A stretch of 35,258 bases of DNA from JAKLDO01 sp035354435 (GTDB lineage Bacteria; UBP6; UBA1177), in NCBI GenBank assembly GCA_035354435.1, contig DAOQAY010000007.1:1-35258 (forward strand), written 5' to 3'. A model generated the notes under the pieces. It was given only the letters and a program-made list of their open reading frames with translations, was not told the DNA's origin and searched no databases. Position numbers and translations under genes: made by a program. Position 1 is the stretch's first letter, and each line of letters opens with the position of its first letter. Below, one piece after another: positions 7,281-13,492 of this stretch.

Positions 7281-7988
7281 ATGAAAAAATGTGTTTTTGT
7301 GATTGCTGCCGTCATTGCTTTTGTTGCCGGTTGTGACAACGGGGTAAGGGATGAACTGCTTAATGGTGTTGATACCAGCAATGTTAACGACGAACAGACA
7401 GTTAATGACAATACTGTTGTTCAAGATGACAATGTAACTCCTGACAACACAGTAGTTCCTGATGATAATGTAACTCCGGATAACACAGTAATTCCTGATG
7501 ATAATGTAACTCCGGATAACACAGTAGTTCCTGATGACAATGTAACTCCTGTTCCGGTTTCAATGACAGTTTCGGTTACTACAACTTCTTATGGCGGACA
7601 GTTTGCTCCTAAAAATGTCTTTGCTGTCTGGATCGAAAAAGAGGACGGAAGCTATGTCCAGTCTCTTGGAGCGTGGGCGAGAAATTATAAAAGCAAGCTT
7701 CAACGCTGGTATTCAAAATCAAATAAAGGAAGTCAGGGTATGACCGATGCAATAACAGGAGCATCAAGAATGAACCACAGCAATGTTCCGGCTTTGACAT
7801 GGGAAATCGCTGATATAGCAAATCAGCCGGCCTCAAACGGGATCTACAACATATATTTTGAATTGAACGAAACAAACGGCCCTTCAAAAACAACCACCGC
7901 ACAGATTCAAATGAGCGAAACTCCCCAAGTGCTCGGCACAAATAACGCAAGTAATATCAACAACATCCAGATAAGTTTCGGAAACTGA
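7281..7988 (+). CDS. Lipoprotein with 12-residue tandem-repeat tether and DUF2271-like domain
   Basis: I chose the ATG at 7281, not the earlier in-frame one at 7239, because it gives a proper signal peptide (MKKCVFVIAAVIAFVAGC, lipobox Cys18) and follows TAGGAGAAGAATC. The protein has 235 residues. Residues 44-90 are about four copies of NTVVPDDNVTPD, an acidic flexible tether. The C-terminal ~140 residues (VTTTSYGGQFAPKNVFAVWI, SYVQSLGAWA, WEIADIANQPASNGIYNIYF) resemble DUF2271-type periplasmic domains related to FMN/flavinylation-associated proteins. That resemblance is moderate and should be tested. It is probably displayed from a membrane by the tether. It has its own promoter and is separate from TrmB downstream. 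Confidence 0.8.
   Translation: MKKCVFVIAAVIAFVAGCDNGVRDELLNGVDTSNVNDEQTVNDNTVVQDDNVTPDNTVVPDDNVTPDNTVIPDDNVTPDNTVVPDDNVTPVPVSMTVSVTTTSYGGQFAPKNVFAVWIEKEDGSYVQSLGAWARNYKSKLQRWYSKSNKGSQGMTDAITGASRMNHSNVPALTWEIADIANQPASNGIYNIYFELNETNGPSKTTTAQIQMSETPQVLGTNNASNINNIQISFGN
7410..7550 (+). repeat. 36-bp in-frame tandem repeat, ~3.9 copies
   Basis: The units encode NTVVQDDNVTPD, NTVVPDDNVTPD, NTVIPDDNVTPD and NTVVPDDNVTP. The nucleotide units are nearly identical (gat aat gta act cc[g/t] ga[t/c] aac aca gta), which suggests recent expansion by slippage or unequal exchange. A 36-base unit keeps frame when copy number changes. Confidence 0.9.
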
Positions 7989-8007
7989 TTAATTTCTTTT
8001 CGATTCC

Positions 8008-8036
8008 TTGACTATGTCTGTTCAGATAATTATACT
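8008..8036 (+). promoter_or_regulatory. Sigma70-like promoter of the TrmB-type gene
   Basis: TTGACT (8008-8013) and TATACT (8031-8036) with a 17-base spacer lie 32 bases ahead of the ATG at 8069. The leader carries the strong binding site GGGGGAG (8058 region). The promoter begins 20 bases after the preceding lipoprotein stop. Confidence 0.65.
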
Positions 8037-8068
8037 CGGACGGATTTCTAAAAGAACGGGGGAGTAAA

Positions 8069-8923
8069 ATGTCAGATCTTGAAACTATAGTAGGAAAATT
8101 TCTAAAGCTCGGGTTCAACAGGCTGGAAGCGGAAGTCTATATTACTCTGCTGAAAGAGTCACCGCTGACAGGGTACAGGCTGGCACAGATACTCAACAAG
8201 GCTGCGGCTAACACATATAAGGCTCTTGAATCGCTGGAGAAAAGGGGTGCGGTTGTAGCTGAGGATTCTTCGACTGTAAAACAGTATACGGCAATTCCTG
8301 TTTCTGATTATATGAATCAGATTGAAAGCGGGTTCAGGAACGACCGCCAGTTTCTTGAGGAATCGCTTAAAGACATAAAATATTCAATTTCAGGTGACAA
8401 GATATATATGCTCCAGACCTTCGATCAGGTTCTTGAAAAATGTTCAAGGATGCTTGAGAATGCCGAATATTCAGTAATAGTTGATGCTTTTCCTTCGATG
8501 CTGAGAAAGATAATCCCGCAGCTTGAAAAAGCGGCTGAAAACGGTGTAAATATTATTATAAATGCTTACGAGACCGTCAATGTCAGAAATTGCCGTGTTA
8601 TCATTAAAAGCAATGCAAAAAAGGTTCTTCAGCTCTGGAGCGGGGACTGGATGAATATTGCTGTTGACGGAAGGGAGTATCTTATAACAGCATGTGAAAA
8701 AGACGGCAGACTTCAGCATGCAATATGGAGCAACAGTCCTTATCTTTCATTTTTTGTGTTCAACGGATTCAGATATGAAATGCTGTTCAGTGCTCTTTCA
8801 GCAAAGATACCGCCTGAGCGGAGTGCCGAAATTCTTAACAGCGCCTTTGAAGATATAAATATCGACATTGCCGATCTTCCCGGTTACAGAACGATGCTCG
8901 ACAGGCTCGGCAGAAAGAATTAG
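8069..8923 (+). CDS. TrmB-family transcriptional regulator
   Basis: This 284-residue protein has an N-terminal winged helix-turn-helix of the TrmB type: LKLGFNRLEAEVYITLLKESPLTGYRLAQIL, then ANTYKALESLEKRGAVVAED. The C-terminal ~180 residues contain an effector-domain-like region (DKIYMLQTFDQVLEKCSRML, YSVIVDAFPSML, WMNIAVDGREYLITA) of the PLD-like fold seen in many TrmB proteins. TrmB regulators are best known in archaea, where they respond to sugars, but bacterial members with unknown ligands are common. No transport or sugar genes are adjacent, so the target is not obvious. The gene converges on 8920-9477 with a 4-base stop overlap. Confidence 0.87.
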   Translation: MSDLETIVGKFLKLGFNRLEAEVYITLLKESPLTGYRLAQILNKAAANTYKALESLEKRGAVVAEDSSTVKQYTAIPVSDYMNQIESGFRNDRQFLEESLKDIKYSISGDKIYMLQTFDQVLEKCSRMLENAEYSVIVDAFPSMLRKIIPQLEKAAENGVNIIINAYETVNVRNCRVIIKSNAKKVLQLWSGDWMNIAVDGREYLITACEKDGRLQHAIWSNSPYLSFFVFNGFRYEMLFSALSAKIPPERSAEILNSAFEDINIDIADLPGYRTMLDRLGRKN

Positions 8924-9477
8924 TCTACGGTTTTAAGTGTCACAAAAAGTTTGCGTATTTTCTGTTTTGACAGATTTATATGTTTTGCAACCTGTTCGCG
9001 GATGTTTCCGGTTCCGTCATCAGTTACAAGTCTGATAGAAGCAAAATGCTTGCAGAATTCAATTGCAATATTTCTGAATCTGAGAGTTTCCATTGTGTAG
9101 ATGAGCGGCATTTCAAGATTTTCAGCCCAGCTGAATTTTTCTCCAAGATACAGGTTGTCATCGCCTGTCACTGCGGCAATAGGAAGTTTTGTTACTCTTC
9201 CGGAATTGCCGACTATCTTGCCGTCAAGTCCTAAAAAAGTTGTGCATTCATATATTTCACCGGCAACTCCGCCTTTTACCGAAGCGGCGCTTCCAAATTC
9301 AAAAACACTTTCAATTTCAGGGTAATCGAAAAGTGTCTTTCCAAGATTGCTCACTCCAGGGCTTCCGATGCCGGAGCATAATATCATCGAATTATCATCA
9401 ATTCTAACAGGGGTTCCGCATGTTACCTTGACAGGGAAAGGATTTTCGTGTTTCAGCGGAAAAACGATCAGATTCAA
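8920..9477 (-). CDS. Nucleoside phosphorylase-like protein
   Basis: This 185-residue protein resembles the purine-nucleoside-phosphorylase/MTAN superfamily: MILCSGIGSPGVSNLGKTLF and VFEFGSAASVKGGVAGEIYE parallel the GxG and GxAG(G) pocket motifs, and VTGDDNLY and MPLIYTMETL correspond to later core segments. The family usually has ~230 residues, so this is short. I cannot identify the substrate; futalosine or methylthioadenosine hydrolysis are possibilities. It begins with TTG inside the end of the DUF4416 gene (4-base TTGA overlap), preceded by GGAGG six bases upstream, which indicates translational coupling. Confidence 0.6.
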   Translation of the reverse strand: MNLIVFPLKHENPFPVKVTCGTPVRIDDNSMILCSGIGSPGVSNLGKTLFDYPEIESVFEFGSAASVKGGVAGEIYECTTFLGLDGKIVGNSGRVTKLPIAAVTGDDNLYLGEKFSWAENLEMPLIYTMETLRFRNIAIEFCKHFASIRLVTDDGTGNIREQVAKHINLSKQKIRKLFVTLKTVD

Positions 9478-10019
9478 TTTGCACCTCCGTGTTTTGCTCT
9501 TTTTATCCGGTAAAGTTCTCTGGTTGTGAGAAGGAAAGTTCTTGCCGGCTCAAAAAGATAATCTCTGTATGTCCACGGTAATTCTTTAATTTCATTTTTT
9601 TTGCCGAACATCAGTGTCACTTCGGCAAACACGCCTTTTCCGAGGTATATGCGGTGACTGTAATTCTTTCCGGTGGATAAAATAAAGTTCTCAAGTGATA
9701 TAAGCCCCGGGTCGAGATTTATCTTTCTTTTGCCGTTTTCAGAATATTTTTTTTCGATTTCAACACAATCAATCTTAACCTGAACAAGCTCGTCTCGTTC
9801 GATTGTTTTCTCAAAGCTGAAAATAATCTTTTTAATATCTGTGCCCATTTCAGGATCATAATATGGAGAGATTTTAGAAAAGACGAATGTTTCCGATGTG
9901 TTGTCGATCGGGCCATAGAGATTTTCCAGTATTGTTCTGATCTGAAAAAGTTCGGAATTCTCAGTGAACATTACTGCAATTATAAGATTTACAGGTATCG
10001 GGCTGGCAAGTTCACTCAT
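9474..10019 (-). CDS. DUF4416 family protein
   Basis: This 181-residue protein matches the DUF4416 signature closely: LIIAVMFTENSELF near the start, LYGPIDNTSETFVFSKISPYYDPEMG, KINLDPGLISLENFILSTGK, NYSHRIYLGKGVFAEVTLMF and ELPWTYRDY. The function of the family is unknown. The ATG (10017-10019) has AGAGG five bases ahead. It sits between an unknown 164-residue gene and the nucleoside-phosphorylase-like gene, all reading leftward, so the three are probably one transcript. The domain is found in many Deltaproteobacteria-like and related phyla, in line with the lineage suggested by the lipoproteins. Confidence 0.9.
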   Translation of the reverse strand: MSELASPIPVNLIIAVMFTENSELFQIRTILENLYGPIDNTSETFVFSKISPYYDPEMGTDIKKIIFSFEKTIERDELVQVKIDCVEIEKKYSENGKRKINLDPGLISLENFILSTGKNYSHRIYLGKGVFAEVTLMFGKKNEIKELPWTYRDYLFEPARTFLLTTRELYRIKRAKHGGAN

Positions 10020-10031
10020 TGAAACCTCTTT

Positions 10032-10526
10032 TTACGAAAATATTGCAGTTGAGATATTTTTTTTCAGTTTATCGGTATACTTAGCTGGATTATATCCTGA
10101 CTGTTTTTTCCAGATCTTGTCAAATTCAGCCTTGAAAAGTCCGGTAAGGTCCGAATGTCTGACGATCCTTTCTCCTGCCGGTCCTGTGAAAAAGAGAAAT
10201 TCCCCGACGGTTCTGCAACCTTTCATCCGCATGTTTTCTGTAATGATATCGGAGCTTTCTCCAGATATCTGGTTTTTCAGGGAAAGTGCAATCGACATCA
10301 TTGCTACACCTGATTCAAAAAATGAGATTTCTTCATCAAGAGCCTTTGCCCTGATATAAAAACCTATCCTTGATTCATCTCCCGCAGTCAGCACACGGTT
10401 TTTTAAAATTATATCGACAGCTTTTTTTTCAATGAATTCAATATAATTTTCAATGGACATCTCTCCTTTTGCGAAGATAAATCCTTCATTGGAAAGAAGC
10501 TCTATGATTGAGTTGAGGTTTTCCAT
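10032..10526 (-). CDS. Hypothetical protein, 164 residues
   Basis: I do not recognise this protein. It is mostly helical and soluble, with no signal peptide or membrane segment. The N-terminus reads NLNSIIELLSNEGFIFAKGEMSIENYI. It contains a hydrophobic run FESGVAMMSIALSLKNQISG and a conserved-looking TVGEFLFFTGPAGERIV. It begins 15 bases after the IgGFc-binding-type lipoprotein stop and ends 12 bases before the DUF4416 gene, so it belongs to that leftward run. The codon use and the good ORF boundaries support a real gene. Confidence 0.7.
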   Translation of the reverse strand: MENLNSIIELLSNEGFIFAKGEMSIENYIEFIEKKAVDIILKNRVLTAGDESRIGFYIRAKALDEEISFFESGVAMMSIALSLKNQISGESSDIITENMRMKGCRTVGEFLFFTGPAGERIVRHSDLTGLFKAEFDKIWKKQSGYNPAKYTDKLKKNISTAIFS

Positions 10527-10541
10527 TTAAGACCGTCAGTA

Positions 10542-12611
10542 TCAGTCGTTACTGAGTTTTTCAAGATTGAGTCCGCCCGGATATGCATAACTGACATCAG
10601 TCTCCCATCCGTAAACAAAAAGTCCGCACGGATTTGCTGAACATTCGAGAGAATGACTTTTAAATTCATTTCCAAGATCGACTATTGTATAAGAGTAGTC
10701 GGTTCCTGTTATTTCCTTAATTCCTGTTACGGTTTTGCCATTAAGAACCGGAGCTTCACCTGTTGTCATGACGATTGTTGCATAGTTGCTAGCATAGCTT
10801 CCAGGGGTCAAAAATCTATATTCTTTTCTGAACTGTTCTGCAGGAGGAACAAGCATCATTGTCGGATCTCCGACACAATCAGAAGTGTGATCTGTCTGAC
10901 ATGCGGCGGAAAGCATATCAGCACCAGTTAAAAATTGTGCTACCATGATGGCATTGTTTGCTGCAACAGTGAGCGTTCCTTTAAAATAAAACTCTGAATA
11001 TTCACCAGCATTTAATGTTGTTTTTACGGGGTTTGCTGTAAATGCTTTCCAACCGGATGGCGTTGTTATTTGATCTGGTGTTGCCGGCGAAAAGGTTAAA
11101 GTTGTTGCATCTTCGCTTGCCAGTATTTTTACATAATCCCATTCTTCACCTCGGGCTTTTGATTTTACAAGAACATATTCCTTTCCCCATGTCTGAACAG
11201 GGAACATCTGCTCTTCAAGGTGATCGCAGAAACCGTAAGCTGCCGGAATAAAAGCGCAGTCGGTTCCTGCAAAAGCAATAAAAGGATTGCAGGTCGATTC
11301 TTTTTCATCACAAAAAACTTTTGTACCTGTCACATCACTCTCAAAAGCTTCAATCTGAATAACCTGACCTTTTTTAACGGTTATAGTTGCGGTTTGACCT
11401 GCCGCAATTGCCGGAACACCCGAAGATGCTGCAATAGCAACAGATGGTTTTACTGATACAATAGTATCTTCGCTGTTGAGACCTATAATGGTTACATATG
11501 AGGTGCCCTGAAGATAATTTGTAGCACTGGTAATATGAGTTGCTGCAATATAATCGGTATAAACGCTCGTTGAAGGAATAAGCAGGGATGCATCATTTGA
11601 ATAAGATTTTCCTTTGTTAAGGATATCAATAGCATTCCAGTTACTACTTTTACCATTAGCATTGAAGGGATTGTTATCACTGTTGTCAAACGGACTGAAT
11701 TGATAAATAGTTACAGGCAGACTTGTAACAATATGATAGCTGTCCCATTTCAGTCCTGTTCCTTTGACCATTCTTGTGCTTGGCAGTTGAATTATCCCTA
11801 TTTGTCCAGGACCTATAAGCAGTCCTTTTGAAGAATATCTGGACTGACATGAAGTTGCATTGTCAAGACAGAAATAGCATTGCCCTGCATCAATTTCACC
11901 AGATGCTGAAAAGCTGGTTATGTCCACAGTTACATTTTTCGATGAATCCAGATTGCTGACAGTAAGTGCGTAAATAGGATCACTTCTCTGAGTAATTGTA
12001 TTTAAGTTTGCTGTGAAATAATCGCATCCCAGATAACTGTGATTTTTTGCAGCTATATCGCAATAGAAAACACATTCGCCACCCTGACAGTATCCGCCTT
12101 CACCGCAGTCTTCAATTACTGAATCAGATGGTGCTGTTCCAAGATAGTTGCACTCAAAGACTTTTGTGGGTTCTTCTTCGCTGCATATCGGCTTTTGCGG
12201 TTCACATATCTGCTGCACGCATTTGCCTTCTTCACAGACTGTCATGTCACCGCAAGCTACTGATTCAATTGCTGTTCCTGAACTATTGCATCTCAAAATA
12301 TTATAAAAGTCATTATCGTCACAGGCAATTAGTTCGTCAGGTTCACAGATTTTGCCGGGATCATCCGTTTTTTCATTGTCAGTAACCGTTTCGGTGTCTT
12401 GAGGCGGTTCGTTGTCAACAGGCAATGAGTTGTCCTCAACCTCTTCGTTATCGGTCTGGGATATTTTCTGTTCGCATGTCTCAGTTTCGAGATTGCAGAA
12501 ATAGCCATCGGGACACGGTGTGACCAGATTACATTCAGATTCTGCATCATTAATGCATGAAACCATAAAAAATAACGGGATAAGAAAGATCCCAAACTTT
12601 GCTGACTTCAT
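10542..12611 (-). CDS. Large IgGFc-binding-type surface lipoprotein
   Basis: I chose the ATG at 12609-12611: it gives a signal peptide with lipobox MVSC (Cys19) and has GGAGG upstream. The earlier in-frame ATG (12668) lies in the promoter. The protein has 689 residues. An acidic Asp/Asn/Thr tether spans ~50-86 and is followed by a Cys-rich region to ~200 (CDDNDFYNILRC, CGEGGYCQGGEC). The remainder, ~260-685, matches the IgGFc-binding N-terminal domain family: YLQGTSYVTIIGLNSEDT, EQMFPVQTWGKEYVLVKS, DPTMMLVPPAEQFRKEYRFL and FVYGWETDVSYAYPGGL. That domain is abundant in large lipoproteins of Myxococcota, probably in surface binding or adhesion. It is the first gene of the leftward operon ending at 8920. 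Confidence 0.87.
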   Translation of the reverse strand: MKSAKFGIFLIPLFFMVSCINDAESECNLVTPCPDGYFCNLETETCEQKISQTDNEEVEDNSLPVDNEPPQDTETVTDNEKTDDPGKICEPDELIACDDNDFYNILRCNSSGTAIESVACGDMTVCEEGKCVQQICEPQKPICSEEEPTKVFECNYLGTAPSDSVIEDCGEGGYCQGGECVFYCDIAAKNHSYLGCDYFTANLNTITQRSDPIYALTVSNLDSSKNVTVDITSFSASGEIDAGQCYFCLDNATSCQSRYSSKGLLIGPGQIGIIQLPSTRMVKGTGLKWDSYHIVTSLPVTIYQFSPFDNSDNNPFNANGKSSNWNAIDILNKGKSYSNDASLLIPSTSVYTDYIAATHITSATNYLQGTSYVTIIGLNSEDTIVSVKPSVAIAASSGVPAIAAGQTATITVKKGQVIQIEAFESDVTGTKVFCDEKESTCNPFIAFAGTDCAFIPAAYGFCDHLEEQMFPVQTWGKEYVLVKSKARGEEWDYVKILASEDATTLTFSPATPDQITTPSGWKAFTANPVKTTLNAGEYSEFYFKGTLTVAANNAIMVAQFLTGADMLSAACQTDHTSDCVGDPTMMLVPPAEQFRKEYRFLTPGSYASNYATIVMTTGEAPVLNGKTVTGIKEITGTDYSYTIVDLGNEFKSHSLECSANPCGLFVYGWETDVSYAYPGGLNLEKLSND

Positions 12612-12618
12612 AATATCC

Positions 12619-12660
12619 TCCGAATAACATACAGCATTAAAATTCCGAATCACAGCATTA
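12619..12660 (-). repeat. Imperfect direct repeat in the leader of the IgGFc-type lipoprotein
   Basis: On the minus strand TAATGCTGT followed by ATTCGGA occurs twice, at 12644-12660 (joined by G) and 12619-12639 (joined by ATGTT). The second copy runs into the ribosome binding site. The first TAATGC overlaps the last three bases of the -10 element. Confidence 0.6.
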
Positions 12661-12684
12661 TAATTCAAACACTCCTCTTTTCAA
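12657..12684 (-). promoter_or_regulatory. Sigma70-like promoter of the IgGFc-type lipoprotein
   Basis: Minus strand TTGAAA (12679-12684) and a perfect TATAAT (12657-12662) are separated by 16 bases, 45 bases before the ATG at 12611. It lies in the gap after thiD. Confidence 0.7.
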
Positions 12685-12724
12685 TAATATAGTTATACCT
12701 TTATCCTGTTTTTATTCCCGTTCG

Positions 12725-13492
12725 TCAAAGATAGTACTGTCCGGACTGATTGAAAAGCACGGCTTTTTTTACTTTTTCAAGAGTGTGATCCGCCGCATTT
12801 TTAACAGAATCTGTAAGATTTTCACCTTTGGCAAGGTTTGTTGCAAGAGCCGATGAGAATGTACATCCTGTGCCGTGAAATTTTCTGTCCGGCTCGTAAA
12901 GTGTTATGGGAACACCAATTGATGAGCCGTTTGTTGTAATGCTGATTACAGGGAGTCTTCCTTCAAAAGTTGTTACAACACTGCATGAAAGTTTATCCGA
13001 AACATATTTCGCCATTTTTTTCTGTGTTTCTTTTTTTCCCGTAAGTTTAAGGTGAATGAGTTCCAGTTCTTTAAGGTTGGGAGTTATTATTTTATTTGCT
13101 CCTCTTATCAGGTCTGTGTAACTATCCGGAATAATGGTCATATCTGATTGTGATGATGAGGCTTTGAAAACCGTGTCGATAACAACCGGAATGGTAAATT
13201 TCTGCAAAATTTCACTAAGTTCTCTTATCCATTGCCCATTCAAAGGAAGCAGTCCCGTTTTTACTGCCGAGAATGAAAATTCTTTTTCCAGAGATTCCAG
13301 ACAATCTCGTAAATATTTAATATCAACTTCTTGATAATACTCGAAATTCATTGAATTCTGTACAGTCAGAGTCGAAGGTGCTGAAACTGGAAATCCTCCA
13401 TTATCTCTGACAGTTATAATATCTCTGCCGAGTCCTGCGCCATTGGTCGGATCAATTCCTGAAATTATGAGTATGACCGGTTTTTCAGACAT
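12725..13492 (-). CDS. thiD: Hydroxymethylpyrimidine/phosphomethylpyrimidine kinase
   Basis: This 255-residue ribokinase-fold enzyme phosphorylates HMP and HMP-P in thiamine pyrimidine synthesis. Motifs are ILIISGIDPTNGAGLGRDI (substrate Gly-rich loop, usually SGSDPSGGAG), STLTVQNS, SAVKTGLL, VVIDTVF, ITPNLKELELI and the anion-hole HGTGCTFSSALATNLAKG, which has the catalytic Cys. The length is normal (~265). No other thi genes are in the window. Its start overlaps the end of the spermidine-synthase-like gene by 8 bases, so it is co-transcribed with that gene, rng and the phosphodiesterase. Confidence 0.93.
   Translation of the reverse strand: MSEKPVILIISGIDPTNGAGLGRDIITVRDNGGFPVSAPSTLTVQNSMNFEYYQEVDIKYLRDCLESLEKEFSFSAVKTGLLPLNGQWIRELSEILQKFTIPVVIDTVFKASSSQSDMTIIPDSYTDLIRGANKIITPNLKELELIHLKLTGKKETQKKMAKYVSDKLSCSVVTTFEGRLPVISITTNGSSIGVPITLYEPDRKFHGTGCTFSSALATNLAKGENLTDSVKNAADHTLEKVKKAVLFNQSGQYYL

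Noticed and set aside
7410..7550. CRISPR-like array from the regular repeats
   Set aside because: Units are contiguous with no spacers and encode an in-frame protein tether.
12612..12668. Upstream ATG for the IgGFc-type lipoprotein
   Set aside because: It lies on the -10 box, and the extension would put a non-signal segment before the lipoprotein signal peptide.
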